Source: Affinundibacterium seohonense (lineage in GTDB: Bacteria > Pseudomonadota > Gammaproteobacteria > Burkholderiales > Burkholderiaceae_D). From it: a DNA stretch of 64,000 nucleotides. Below the pieces are notes generated by a model. That model searched no databases. It was not told the DNA's origin and saw only the letters and a list, made by a program, of their open reading frames with translations. How positions within the stretch are numbered: position 1 is the stretch's first letter; each line of letters begins with the position of its first letter. Positions 26,421 through 34,770 of the stretch are shown here, piece after piece. The position numbers and the translations under genes are program-made. Location of the stretch: contig NZ_JACOFW010000003.1 in NCBI RefSeq assembly GCF_014284305.1, positions 86,476 to 150,475 of the forward strand, written 5' to 3'.

Positions 26421-26900
26421 AATGCGGTTCAGTTAAATGCAAAACTTCGAGGCGTTATCTATGCGAAGGCAGGGATCCAGTGTCGTTAGGCTTTTACGCC
26501 ACTGGATTCCCGCCTTCGCGCACTGCTGTCCGGAATAATATTTGGGATATTAGGGAAATGCTGATGATGCTTGAGTTGCACGATGACGTTGTTTGAATGG
26601 ACTTGAAAAAGAACGATAAGTGGTGGCTGTCAAGTTTCCCTCTCCCGCGAGCGGGAGAGGGCTAGGGTGAGGGTGGTTCAGAAGTTGCATCGTAATTTTT
26701 AAGGCGAGGTGGTGAAGAAATCGCTTTTTAAATTCTTAAATATCGTTAATCGAACCTGAAACTCCCTCATCCCCGCCCCTTCTCCCGCTTGCGGGAGAAG
26801 GGAGTATCAAAATAGAACTGTCAATAAAATTATTCCGGACAGCAGTGCGCCTTCGCGGAAATGACGAGAAATAAAACAAGAGCTTAACTGAACAGCATTA
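26421..26900. mobile_element. MITE-like palindromic element, copy A, interrupted by a second element
   Basis: Outer ends AATGCGGTTCAGTTAA (26421-26436) and TTAACTGAACAGCATTA (26884-26900) are inverted repeats. The interior aligns in reverse orientation with the intact 142-bp copy at 44571-44712 (shared CGAGGCGT, GGGATCCAGTGTC-like and TTCCCGCCT segments). Without the inserted 337 bp plus duplicated target it would be about 140 bp. It carries no ORF. It appears to have landed in the terminator of the CsbD gene. Confidence 0.65.
26520..26848. mobile_element. nested MITE with 20-bp terminal inverted repeats
   Basis: The ends are perfect 20-bp inverted repeats: GCACTGCTGTCCGGAATAAT at 26520-26539 and its reverse complement at 26829-26848. 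An 8-bp direct repeat GCCTTCGC flanks it (26512-26519 and 26849-26856), as expected for a target duplication. The interior has no transposase; it holds two hairpins of the CCCTCTCCCGC...GCGGGAGAGGG type at about 26637-26675 and 26763-26803. It is a non-autonomous element that inserted into copy A of the other element. Confidence 0.8.
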
Positions 26901-26923
26901 CAGCCATATTTGGCTGTTTTTTT
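26901..26923 (+). terminator. terminator, probably of the CsbD gene, displaced by insertion
   Basis: CAGCCA TATT TGGCTG followed by seven T. The sequence left of the element at 26409-26414 also reads CAGCCA, suggesting that the element inserted in this hairpin and duplicated its left arm. Confidence 0.65.
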
Positions 26924-27051
26924 CGCTGATTCTTTTTCACCAAATGCATTCACCAAACTTCCTCACCAAATCGATGACAAAAAAAACACCGCAATTCAAC
27001 ATTACGGTGGTCTGCTAGATTTGCAAAGGAGGACTTTGTTACACGAAGGAT

Positions 27052-27453
27052 TTACATTTCTACCGGGTGATAGTAGGTATGCATATTACTCACCCAAGTC
27101 TCATCGGCCATATTAGGCCAATGGTCGGAATTGAATCCTGGCGCATTCTCAAAACGTGCTTTGGCCATATTCATCGTGAAGCGTTTATTCTTAGGATCTA
27201 ATGTCAGCGCGCTCCAAGGTACCGCGAATAACTTTTCACCGATGGTGAATACACCGCCCATCGACATAACTGCATAGGCGATTCGTCCGTTCGGCACGTC
27301 CAGCATAATCTCCTTGATATCGCCAAGATGCTCTTCTTGCAGATTAAATACGGCATCACCAATCAAGGTATCAGCGCCCATTAAGCGTGGACCAGGTCCA
27401 TACTCTTCGCCATTTTTGTAAATACCCAACATGTCACGATTTTCATAATTCAT
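27052..27453 (-). CDS. PRC-barrel domain protein
   Basis: 133 residues with AGAGG before the ATG. Core segments GADTLIGDAVFNLQEEHLGDIKEIMLDVPNGRIAYAVMSMGG and KLFAVPWSALTLDPKNKRFTMNM are the PRC-barrel beta-barrel found in proteobacterial stress and RNA-metabolism proteins. No signal peptide, so cytoplasmic. A recurrent palindrome lies 67 bp upstream, so it probably belongs to the same stress regulon as its neighbours. Confidence 0.88.
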   Translation of the reverse strand: MNYENRDMLGIYKNGEEYGPGPRLMGADTLIGDAVFNLQEEHLGDIKEIMLDVPNGRIAYAVMSMGGVFTIGEKLFAVPWSALTLDPKNKRFTMNMAKARFENAPGFNSDHWPNMADETWVSNMHTYYHPVEM

Positions 27454-27519
27454 CTTGTAACCTCTTTGTGTTTAAGCGGAAGTGCTGCGTCAGTGTCCGC
27501 TAGTTTCTACTCTGCTTCG

Positions 27520-27533
27520 GTGCGCTTACGTAC
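27520..27533. promoter_or_regulatory. recurrent palindrome site 5 (GTGCGCTTACGTAC)
   Basis: Fits GTNCGN4CNNAC, 67 bp upstream of the PRC-barrel ATG, in the short gap downstream of galU. Confidence 0.55.
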
Positions 27534-27566
27534 ATAACTTCGACTCGATAAAAAATAGTTCTGTCG

Positions 27567-28562
27567 CTATGCGAGCAAAGCTAATTTCTGCTGTTGCGGC
27601 TCCACATTCTGTTGCTTGAAACGACGATTCGTTTGCTGCAGATAGGCTTGAAATTCGCTAGCGACCTCTGGATGCTTGAGGCCAAATGCCACACTGGCCT
27701 TCAAATAGCCGAGCTTTGAGCCACAGTCATAGTGGGTAGCAGCAGTGGTATAAGCAAGTACGGGGAAATCCTTGAGCATCGCGGCAATCGCATCCGTCAA
27801 TTGGATCTCGCCGCCAGCGCCCTTACCAATGTGTTCGAGGTAATCAAAGATCTTAGGAGAAAAAATATAGCGACCAACCACGCCTAGGTTCGACGGCGCG
27901 CAGTGTGGCTGCGGCTTTTCGACGATGCCAGTCATGCGATGCAGATGTGGGTCGGGATACTGCGTATCGGACACAAAGTTGGTACTAAAATTTGAACTCA
28001 ATATCATTTCCGGACTAAATCGATTCATGATGCTAACGATGCCATATTGCTGCACCAGATGATGCTCAACTTCCTGCACCGCCACCACGCTTGATTGATG
28101 CAGGTAATATTGCTGCGCCATTTGCGCAATCGCAGAAGGATAGCCAGGATCAGCATCCATCAGATCGTCTGCCAACAGGACGGCAAAGGGATGATCGCCG
28201 ATGACCGGCCGTGCGCATAGTACGGCGTGTCCTAAACCCAATGCAGCGGCTTGTCGGATATAAATGCAGTGGACATGTTTGGGAATCACGTTTTGTACTA
28301 AATCCAGCAAAGCTTGTTTGCCCGCAGCTTCTAATTCAGCTTCAAGTTCATACGCGGTATCAAAATGATCTTCGATAGCACGCTTATTACGACCTGTCAC
28401 AAAGATCATCTCTGTGATGCCAGCTTCGACAGCCTCCTCTACCGCATATTGAATTAATGGTTTGTCGACGACCGTCAACATTTCTTTTGGTTGGGCTTTC
28501 GTGGCAGGTAAAAATCGACTGCCTAAACCTGCCACAGGGAACACCGCTTTTTTGATCTGCAT
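27567..28562 (-). CDS. galU: UTP-glucose-1-phosphate uridylyltransferase
   Basis: 331 residues, AGGAG before the ATG. The nucleotide-binding start [26 protein letters not shown] is diagnostic of GalU, and [21 protein letters not shown] and GIVEKP follow as expected. It makes UDP-glucose from UTP and glucose 1-phosphate in the cytoplasm. UDP-glucose is the donor for the cyclic glucan synthase encoded at 35-44 kb and for envelope polysaccharides. It lies amid stress genes, with two recurrent palindromes in its upstream gap, which suggests that glucan supply and stress response are tied. Confidence 0.93.
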   Translation of the reverse strand: MQIKKAVFPVAGLGSRFLPATKAQPKEMLTVVDKPLIQYAVEEAVEAGITEMIFVTGRNKRAIEDHFDTAYELEAELEAAGKQALLDLVQNVIPKHVHCIYIRQAAALGLGHAVLCARPVIGDHPFAVLLADDLMDADPGYPSAIAQMAQQYYLHQSSVVAVQEVEHHLVQQYGIVSIMNRFSPEMILSSNFSTNFVSDTQYPDPHLHRMTGIVEKPQPHCAPSNLGVVGRYIFSPKIFDYLEHIGKGAGGEIQLTDAIAAMLKDFPVLAYTTAATHYDCGSKLGYLKASVAFGLKHPEVASEFQAYLQQTNRRFKQQNVEPQQQKLALLA

Positions 28563-28754
28563 TTTTTACTCCTGGTTGGCGAAACTCCACAATGGGTTTG
28601 ATTCGCATCATGTGTAAATAGAAGGTGAATAGTTCGCAAAGCTGCCACGAGGCATGGCTTGGCTTGATTGACATCTGGTGCTGGTATGTTTCCCGACCGC
28701 CAGCCCCGGTAGTTTGATAGCTGTTAAGACTACCGAAACGAGGTTGCCGATTCG

Positions 28755-28768
28755 GTGCGCTATCCCAC
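28755..28768. promoter_or_regulatory. recurrent palindrome site 6 (GTGCGCTATCCCAC)
   Basis: Identical in its 14 bp to the reverse complement of site 10 at 53281-53294, 24.5 kb away, and present in the galU/28929 promoter gap. Confidence 0.6.
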
Positions 28769-28796
28769 ACAATAATTTTGTCGTTGATTTTCTAAT

Positions 28797-28810
28797 GTGT
28801 GTTAGCGCAC
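28797..28810. promoter_or_regulatory. recurrent palindrome site 7 (reverse: GTGCGCTAACACAC)
   Basis: Read on the minus strand it fits GTNCGN4CNNAC. With site 6 it forms a larger inverted repeat in the same promoter gap, 119 bp upstream of the ATG at 28929. Confidence 0.55.
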
Positions 28811-28928
28811 CGTAGCTCACGGAGAATGCTAGTAATCTGACTCTATGGTCAGCATTTTCTTATCTGGACTATGGATAGAAACCTGCTGATCCCAGTCTCT
28901 CCGTAAGCCTTTACACACTCGCTAAGAA

Positions 28929-30071
28929 ATGAGAAAAGCCATGCACATCCTCAACCAATATCGTTACCAGAATCTGCCAGTAATTGATGGTTTAGCTGCC
29001 CTTCCATTACTGCTGTCGAGCTTGCTTCTGGTGAGTGCTAGTGCGGTAGCACAGAGTCCGTCTGCCAACTATCAGGATAGAAACGACCGAAATGCAAGCC
29101 CGCGCATTCAAACTTTTTATGTCGATGAAGTGAGACGATTGGGAGCTGGTGTTGATCTCAATTTTAGTATGTATGGCACTCCTGGCGGTCAGGCGAGTCT
29201 GCGCATTGCGGGTGCCACCCGTAATCTGAATTTAACAGAAGTCGGGGTTGGCGAGTACGAGGGAACTTACACGATCAGTGCCCGCGATAGAATCGCCGCG
29301 CGCAGTCAAGTGACCGCCAATCTACGCGTCGGTAATCAGGTTAGTAGTGAGGTCTTAAATGAGTCGCTGCAAATCGGGGTGGGTTATCATCCAAAGAATG
29401 ACGTCTCCGGCAAACTCGCTATACAAAATTTCCGCTTCGATGCGTCTGAAGACTTAGATCCAGGCAGTAATTTATCTTTCTATTTGAATGGCAATCCGGG
29501 TGCCAGAGTAGAATTATCGATCAGCGGTGTCCGCGGCAAAGTGTTAATGTCGGAATCTGGTAGTGGTGAGTATGCGGCGAATTACATCATACGCAGCCGT
29601 GATCAAATCACACCGCGTAGTGAAGTCATCGCCTATCTGAGCTTACGTGACCGCACCATCAGTCAGCAGTTGGCGCGAGGTTTGAGCGGCAATATATCGC
29701 AAGTCAAGTCAACGCCACCAATCAAGAAAAACAATTGTTATAACTGTGGTCGAATAGAAGCGATCAATATTATCGAGACACGTGGTGAAGGCGGCTATTT
29801 AGGAACCATAGGTGGCGGTCTTGCTGGCGCTTTAATTGGTAGTCAAGTGGGTGGCGGCAATGGACGAACAGCGGCACAAATTGCAGGTGCCATTGGCGGT
29901 GCCTATGCTGGTCGGGCAATCGAAGGAAATAGCCGGAAAACCAGTCACTTTGAAGTCATCGTTCGATTGCAAACAGGCGCTACCCAGACCTTAAGTTTTG
30001 CCAACGACCCAGGCTTTCATGTCAATGATCAGGTCAAAATCGATAACGGTCGCTTAATTCGCAATCCTTAA
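28929..30071 (+). CDS. exported protein: two beta-domains plus glycine zipper
   Basis: 380 residues. A Sec signal (about residues 1-41, ending SAVAQS) is followed by two related beta-sandwich-like repeats of about 95 residues: VDLNFSMYGTPGGQASLRI...YEGTYTISARDRI and SNLSFYLNGNPGARVELSI...YAANYIIRSRDQI. Next comes a CYNCG motif, a glycine-zipper pair (GGGLAGALIGSQVGGG, GAIGGAYAGRAIEG) and the C-terminal FEVIVRLQTG...NDQVKI unit. It is the largest of three glycine-zipper paralogues here and likely envelope-anchored. The role of the repeats is unknown. Confidence 0.8.
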   Translation: MRKAMHILNQYRYQNLPVIDGLAALPLLLSSLLLVSASAVAQSPSANYQDRNDRNASPRIQTFYVDEVRRLGAGVDLNFSMYGTPGGQASLRIAGATRNLNLTEVGVGEYEGTYTISARDRIAARSQVTANLRVGNQVSSEVLNESLQIGVGYHPKNDVSGKLAIQNFRFDASEDLDPGSNLSFYLNGNPGARVELSISGVRGKVLMSESGSGEYAANYIIRSRDQITPRSEVIAYLSLRDRTISQQLARGLSGNISQVKSTPPIKKNNCYNCGRIEAINIIETRGEGGYLGTIGGGLAGALIGSQVGGGNGRTAAQIAGAIGGAYAGRAIEGNSRKTSHFEVIVRLQTGATQTLSFANDPGFHVNDQVKIDNGRLIRNP

Positions 30072-30113
30072 TTTTTATGTAGGTGTGCTGCAATTTGCCG
30101 CATACCTGCACGC

Positions 30114-31019
30114 ATGTCCAACCCACCCTTCATTTCAACAGCAATCAGAAAGCTAATTATGTTGCCTGCCATCGCTCACTCTACTCGACATGCTTTTCAA
30201 CACAACGAACTTCGATCAAAAGAGCTTTGGTCTAGCGTGCAGGAGGTGTGCGATTTACTGCGCATCAACCGGCCGCTGGATTTGTACGAGGACAGCAGTC
30301 GCTTTCAGCATGTACGCTTCAAGGCAGGACAAACTGTTAATCTGAATAATGATCCTTTGGAAAATTTGTTTTTAGTGAATTGTGGATTCTTGAAATCCTC
30401 GATGACGGATGACCTTGATAAAGAACTGGTGTTGAGCTTTCCGATGAAAGGCGATCTGATTGGGGTTGATAGCATTCATCTTCAGCACCACCAGTCCCAG
30501 ACCATGGCCCTATCGGATTGCGACATCATCTTGGTTCCCTATTCGACCTTACAAGAATTATGCAAAAAATCAGAACAGTTTGGTCATGCTATATTGCAGA
30601 TCATGAGCCGAGAGATTGTACGTGAACGCTATATGCTAGGCGTCCAACGTAGCTTGAGCGCCGAAGCCAAAGTCGGTCGATTTTTATACATGATGGGCGA
30701 GCGCTATGCACAACTTGGTTACTCCTCACGTCGCTTTAATTTACGCATGTCACGTAATGAAATTGCGAACTATCTCGGCGTTGCCATCGAAACTGTCAGC
30801 CGCATACTCTCCGTGTTTCATCGACTAGGTGTCATCACCGTCAATCAACGCGAAATTGTGATTATTGATCCAGCTTTTCTGACTGACCTGTTGAAATTTT
30901 CGTCCACCAAAGATCGCTCTGCAGAGAGATGTACGCAAAAAAGCCAGCTGGGTACAGTCAATAAGTTCGCCAAGCCTAAACAACAACAGCGGCAACAGCC
31001 CGAATTGGCACTCTCTTAG
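30114..31019 (+). CDS. Crp/Fnr-family transcriptional regulator (Fnr-like)
   Basis: Up to 301 residues; the ATG at 30159 (preceded by AGAAAG) is an equally good or better start. A cyclic-nucleotide-binding-type barrel (residues about 60-165: VRFKAGQTVNLNNDPLENLFLVNCG) is followed by a long dimer helix and a winged HTH, MSRNEIANYLGVAIETVSRILSVFHRLGVI. The ETVSR helix is of the Fnr/Crp type that reads TTGAT- or TGTGA-like half sites. The N-terminal Cys cluster of oxygen-sensing Fnr is missing, so it is not an Fe-S sensor. The C-terminal tail after about 270 is Gln/Lys-rich. Confidence 0.88.
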   Translation: MSNPPFISTAIRKLIMLPAIAHSTRHAFQHNELRSKELWSSVQEVCDLLRINRPLDLYEDSSRFQHVRFKAGQTVNLNNDPLENLFLVNCGFLKSSMTDDLDKELVLSFPMKGDLIGVDSIHLQHHQSQTMALSDCDIILVPYSTLQELCKKSEQFGHAILQIMSREIVRERYMLGVQRSLSAEAKVGRFLYMMGERYAQLGYSSRRFNLRMSRNEIANYLGVAIETVSRILSVFHRLGVITVNQREIVIIDPAFLTDLLKFSSTKDRSAERCTQKSQLGTVNKFAKPKQQQRQQPELALS

Positions 31020-31088
31020 TATTACCGCGATCGATCTTGGCACCGTCCAAGCGTCTAATTTCTCAACCTTGGTGATCAGGCGGAAGCA

Positions 31089-32642
31089 ATGCAATATTCT
31101 GACAAGCCGCCTGGATCACAAAGCTGGAATCACAGCAACAACGTAGATAAACAAAGCCTCACTAAGGCCACGCCTTTAGCGAAGCTGGGCAGCTATTGTA
31201 TCGTTGCCAGTTGCTGCTCATGTAGCGTATTGACACCTCATGCACAAGAGCTAACACCAGAATCCAAAACAGCATCCATGCCCAGCAATCGTACCGACGA
31301 TGATCATGATCGTAGCGCCTCCGTGCGAGTAGGTAATTTAACGCCAGACGCCAGCCAAGCTGATCTGATGGTGAGAAATGCGCAAGGACAATTAACGACA
31401 AAAGCCAGCGCGGTGTTATTAAAAAAACGCTGGCGCGGCGCCTATCAAGATTTACGTACACTCGCCATCTTGGAACAAACCGTCACGGGCAATCCTTTGA
31501 TTGACGGCAACCAAATCACGCTCTTGCATGACGGGCCGCAAACGATGGCAGCAATGATCGCCGCGATTAAGACTGCGAAAAAACACATCCATTTAGAAAC
31601 TTATATTTTCGATCAAGATCCTTTGGGGGATGGCTTTGCCAAGCTATTAATGGAACGGCAAGCCGCTGGTGTGCAAGTGCGGATTATCTACGATAGTGTC
31701 GGCACGCTGGGCACCCCACAAGCCTTCTTCGATGCGCTCAGTGCGAGCGGCATTGAGTTACTCGCCTTTCATCCTTTTAATCCTGTACGGGCACTGAGCG
31801 AAGCGGTACCGTGGTCACCAAACCAGCGCGATCATAGAAAATTGCTGGTGGTCGATGGGCAAATTGCATTCACTGGCGGCATCAATATCAGCAATAGCTA
31901 TGCAACCAGTTCCTTATTCCGTTCAAAGCAACGCGGCAATCCAGCGGTAGGCTGGCGCGACACCCATATACAAATGGTCGGACCCGCCGTGGCAGCGATT
32001 CAGTGGGTGTTTTTAGATACCTGGCTGGAGGAGAAAAAACTGGATTTCGCCGACTTGCCGGTGGCTGACTTTTTTCCGCTTTTACCGCAAAGAGGGACAC
32101 ATCTAGTACGCGTCTTAGCCAGTGGACCGCAAGACAATCAAGATATTTACCAAGCCTATTTGGTAGCGCTAAATCAGGCTCAACATCGGATACACATTAC
32201 CTGTGCTTACTTTGTGCCTGACAAGGCAATCCTCGCGGCCTTAGGCGCAGCGGTCAAACGTGGAGTCGATGTGCGATTAATACTACCCGGCGTGAACGAC
32301 AACGATTTGGTTTCTCAAGCCTCAAAATCCTACTTCGCTGAGATGTTAGAGCAAGGCGTACAGCTGTTTCAACTGAAAGTGGCAGTACTACATGCGAAAA
32401 CCGCGGTGATTGATGGTCAATGGTCTACTGTGGGCTCGACCAATATTGATACCCGCAGTTTTTTACATAATCGTGAGATCAATGTAGTCATCTATAGTCC
32501 GGCATTTGGACAAGAGATGGAAAGTGCTTTTGCTGAAGATCTACGTTCTTCTATACCGGTCAGCCAAGAATCGTGGGCGCAACGCTCGCTGCTTGACCGT
32601 ATCAAACAATGGTTTGCGCGGCGTCTGGCATATTGGTTATAA
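31089..32642 (+). CDS. phospholipase D-family cardiolipin synthase
   Basis: 517 residues with two HKD motifs: HRKLLVVDGQIAFTGGINIS (His 249) and HAKTAVIDGQWSTVGSTNID (His 435), the active-site pair of PLD-type cardiolipin synthases (ClsA/ClsB kind). Such enzymes join phosphatidylglycerol units at the inner membrane. The N-terminal 55 residues are unlike the family; SYCIVASCCSCSV may act as a short membrane or lipoprotein anchor, so the true start is uncertain. It starts 69 bp after the Fnr-like regulator. Confidence 0.85.
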   Translation: MQYSDKPPGSQSWNHSNNVDKQSLTKATPLAKLGSYCIVASCCSCSVLTPHAQELTPESKTASMPSNRTDDDHDRSASVRVGNLTPDASQADLMVRNAQGQLTTKASAVLLKKRWRGAYQDLRTLAILEQTVTGNPLIDGNQITLLHDGPQTMAAMIAAIKTAKKHIHLETYIFDQDPLGDGFAKLLMERQAAGVQVRIIYDSVGTLGTPQAFFDALSASGIELLAFHPFNPVRALSEAVPWSPNQRDHRKLLVVDGQIAFTGGINISNSYATSSLFRSKQRGNPAVGWRDTHIQMVGPAVAAIQWVFLDTWLEEKKLDFADLPVADFFPLLPQRGTHLVRVLASGPQDNQDIYQAYLVALNQAQHRIHITCAYFVPDKAILAALGAAVKRGVDVRLILPGVNDNDLVSQASKSYFAEMLEQGVQLFQLKVAVLHAKTAVIDGQWSTVGSTNIDTRSFLHNREINVVIYSPAFGQEMESAFAEDLRSSIPVSQESWAQRSLLDRIKQWFARRLAYWL

Positions 32643-32651
32643 ATCTAACGC

Positions 32652-32681
32652 AAAAAAAAGGCGCTCGATTGAACGAGCGCC
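32652..32681 (-). terminator. rho-independent terminator for the two-BON-domain gene
   Basis: Stem GGCGCTCG / CGAGCGCC; on the minus strand it is followed by eight T. It lies between convergent genes. Confidence 0.85.
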
Positions 32682-32700
32682 ATGGCATAACAAGCTAGAC

Positions 32701-33309
32701 TTACTTTTTAACACTCATGTGGTTCACTACACTCACCACACCTTCAACTGTTTTTGCGACATCACTGGCGTGTGAAATTTGCGTTTCACTATCCACATAA
32801 CCGCTCAGTTGTACTTCGCCTTTAACGGTAACAACGGAAACTTCACGACTTTTCATGATCGGGTCAGCCAGCATTGCGGACTTCACACTCGCGGTAATGA
32901 CGGTGTCATCAATTTTATTGCCAACGGATTGGGTGCCGTCTTTGATACTCAACTTATTGTTCACATTACGAACGCCCATGACTGCTTTTGTGACTTCGAC
33001 GCCACGATCCATTTGTGCCTGGGTATCGACAAAACCACTCAGCATGACATCGGCTTTAAATGTTTCCACTTTGATGTCCAAGCTTTTGACATACTCATCG
33101 GCCATTAAGGCTGATTTCACTTTGGTGGTTAACACCGCATCATCCACTTCGGTGCCGATGGTAATCGACGCCGCAGGTGCGACCGGCTCCGTGGATCGGT
33201 TGCATGCAGCCAAGCTGCCTAACGTCAGGCTAACAGCCACGATACCAAACAATACATTACTGCTGGTTGATTGTTTAGCGGTCTTTTTTTGTGTAAGTAG
33301 TGCAGTCAT
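32701..33309 (-). CDS. two-BON-domain lipoprotein
   Basis: 202 residues from the ATG at 33309 (AGGATT upstream); the in-frame extension to 33435 overlaps the DUF883 gene and was rejected. Signal with lipobox LAAC, then two BON domains: DDAVLTTKVKSALMADEYVKSLDIKVETFKADVMLSGFVD and DDTVITASVKSAMLADPIMKSREVSVVTVKGEVQLSGYVD. This is the OsmY architecture, normally periplasmic and osmotically induced, here with a lipid anchor. It is a paralogue of the one-domain protein at 23717-24028. Confidence 0.88.
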   Translation of the reverse strand: MTALLTQKKTAKQSTSSNVLFGIVAVSLTLGSLAACNRSTEPVAPAASITIGTEVDDAVLTTKVKSALMADEYVKSLDIKVETFKADVMLSGFVDTQAQMDRGVEVTKAVMGVRNVNNKLSIKDGTQSVGNKIDDTVITASVKSAMLADPIMKSREVSVVTVKGEVQLSGYVDSETQISHASDVAKTVEGVVSVVNHMSVKK

Positions 33310-33365
33310 GATAAATCCTAATAGTGGAATGAATAAAATAGAGACGAGATGGCATCTTGCAGGTG

Positions 33366-33683
33366 TTAGCGGCGGCGACCGAGTAGGACGCCGATCACTA
33401 AACCGACACCGACCGCTGCGCCTATCGCACGCCACGGATTTTCTTTGACATAGACCTCGGTACAGTCACTTGCTTCTTTTGCCGAATTGATGACGCTGTT
33501 CTGTGCTTCATGGAGCTTTTTACTTGCAACTTCTAAAAGTTCCATCCCGCGCTTGATCGCTTCGTTTGCTTTTTCACCGGTAAGTGTTGTTGCTTCTTCA
33601 AATAACATTTGTGCGTCCTTAACTAGTTCGTTGAAGTCCTGAGTAACAGCTTGGTAGCTGCTATTAAATTTGTTCTTAGCCAT
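33366..33683 (-). CDS. DUF883 / ElaB-YqjD family membrane-anchored protein
   Basis: 105 residues. A long amphipathic helical N-terminal part (LVKDAQMLFEEATTLTGEKANEAIKRGMELLEVASKKLHE) is followed by the family C-terminal signature YVKENPWRAIGAAVGVGLVIGVLLGRR, a single membrane helix with an RRR end. ElaB and YqjD are stationary-phase inner-membrane proteins that bind ribosomes in E. coli. It lies 56 bp upstream of the two-BON gene and downstream of the OmpA/DUF4398 genes, all on the minus strand. Confidence 0.9.
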   Translation of the reverse strand: MAKNKFNSSYQAVTQDFNELVKDAQMLFEEATTLTGEKANEAIKRGMELLEVASKKLHEAQNSVINSAKEASDCTEVYVKENPWRAIGAAVGVGLVIGVLLGRRR

Positions 33684-33729
33684 AATGTGCTTTCTGAGTT
33701 CAATGAATTTGGCGTTTCTGCATGCTCAA

Positions 33730-34713
33730 TTAACGCGGTGCGATCTTGCCGCTGTCATCTGACAAAATAATTTCTACGCGGCGATTCAAACGACGCTCAT
33801 CCGCAGTCTGATTACCAGCCACCGGGAACGATTCACCATAGCCGCGACTACTGATGCGATCACGGCTGACACCCATGCCGTGCAAGGCACTTCGCACCGC
33901 GTCACTGCGACGTTCAGACAAGGCTTGGTTGTAGGCATTTGTTCCGACGCTATCGGTAAAGCCTTCAGCCAAGGCCATGCGTTGCGGGTTTTGTTGCAAC
34001 ACATCCGCCAATTTCTGAGCGATACGCATGCCTTCTGGTGACAGACGCGATTGATTGGTATCGAATAACACGTCGCCAAAGGTAATCACGATGCCACGTT
34101 CGGTTTTCTTTGCAGCCAGCTCGGCTAACTGCGCTTCCAGCTTCGCTGCTTTCGCTTGGGCTTCTTGCGCCAGACGTTGCGCTTCTAAGGTGTCGTTTTG
34201 CGCCGCTTGCGTTGCTTGTTTGGATTGCTCTGCGCTTAGCTTCGCCTGATCTGCAGCGATCTTAGATTGATCCGCCGCATTCTTTGCTCGCTCGGCTTCT
34301 AACTTAGCTTGATCAGCTGCTGCTTTTGATTGATTCGCTTCTTGCGTACGCTGATCTAGTCGCAATTGATCACGTTGTTTGTTGCTATTTTGTACGTCCG
34401 CTTCGGCTGATTTTTGCTTAGCAACTTCTTGCGTGGTGGCGATTTTTTGTTTTGCCAAATAAGCCAGTGAGTCAATCTTTTGTTCACTGTCACGATTGAG
34501 CGCCGCTTCATTCGCAACCGCCAGCGCTTCACTAGCGTGTTTCATCTCTAAAGGTGCATACGTACCGACTGCCGGATTATTCTGCGCCATCATAAAGTCG
34601 CTGCGAGTCTGGTCTAATAATGTAGTGGTTTTGGGTGTTGTGCTGCATGCAGCCAACAACACGCTAATCGCTATTGCGATTGGCGTCATGATGCGGGTGA
34701 TTGATGTTTTCAT
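33730..34713 (-). CDS. OmpA/DUF4398 lipoprotein
   Basis: 327 residues from the ATG at 34713 (AGGAAA upstream). Lipobox LAAC. Residues about 25-95 are DUF4398-like (YAPLEMKHASEALAVANEAAL). A long Ala/Gln/Lys-rich coiled coil of AADQAKLEAERAKNAADQSK type follows, then a C-terminal OmpA-like peptidoglycan-binding domain (GDVLFDTNQSRL...LAEGFTDSVGTNAYNQALSERRSDAV...GYGESFPVAGN...NRRVEI). It would bridge outer membrane and peptidoglycan. It is 57 bp from the DUF4398 gene and likely in the same operon. Confidence 0.9.
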   Translation of the reverse strand: MKTSITRIMTPIAIAISVLLAACSTTPKTTTLLDQTRSDFMMAQNNPAVGTYAPLEMKHASEALAVANEAALNRDSEQKIDSLAYLAKQKIATTQEVAKQKSAEADVQNSNKQRDQLRLDQRTQEANQSKAAADQAKLEAERAKNAADQSKIAADQAKLSAEQSKQATQAAQNDTLEAQRLAQEAQAKAAKLEAQLAELAAKKTERGIVITFGDVLFDTNQSRLSPEGMRIAQKLADVLQQNPQRMALAEGFTDSVGTNAYNQALSERRSDAVRSALHGMGVSRDRISSRGYGESFPVAGNQTADERRLNRRVEIILSDDSGKIAPR

Positions 34714-34770
34714 GAAATTTCCTAAGTAGATATTAAAGGCGTTGGTGGTCTTGAGTCTGAGCAAGTGGTT

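Larger units (their letters stand above)
28563..28928. other. divergent promoter region galU / glycine-zipper gene
   Basis: 366-bp gap with no credible ORF. Its main content is two palindrome sites (28755-28768 and 28797-28810) that face each other as an inverted pair, 42 bp centre to centre, separated by an AT-rich stretch. Confidence 0.6.

Noticed and set aside
26520-26848. Complete insertion sequence
   Set aside because: No transposase frame fits in 329 bp; only the ends are IS-like.
26910-27116. 68-codon plus-strand ORF near the MITEs
   Set aside because: Starts inside a terminator and overlaps the end of the PRC-barrel gene; not protein-like.
30114-31019. Oxygen-sensing Fnr
   Set aside because: The N-terminal Cys cluster for the Fe-S centre is absent.
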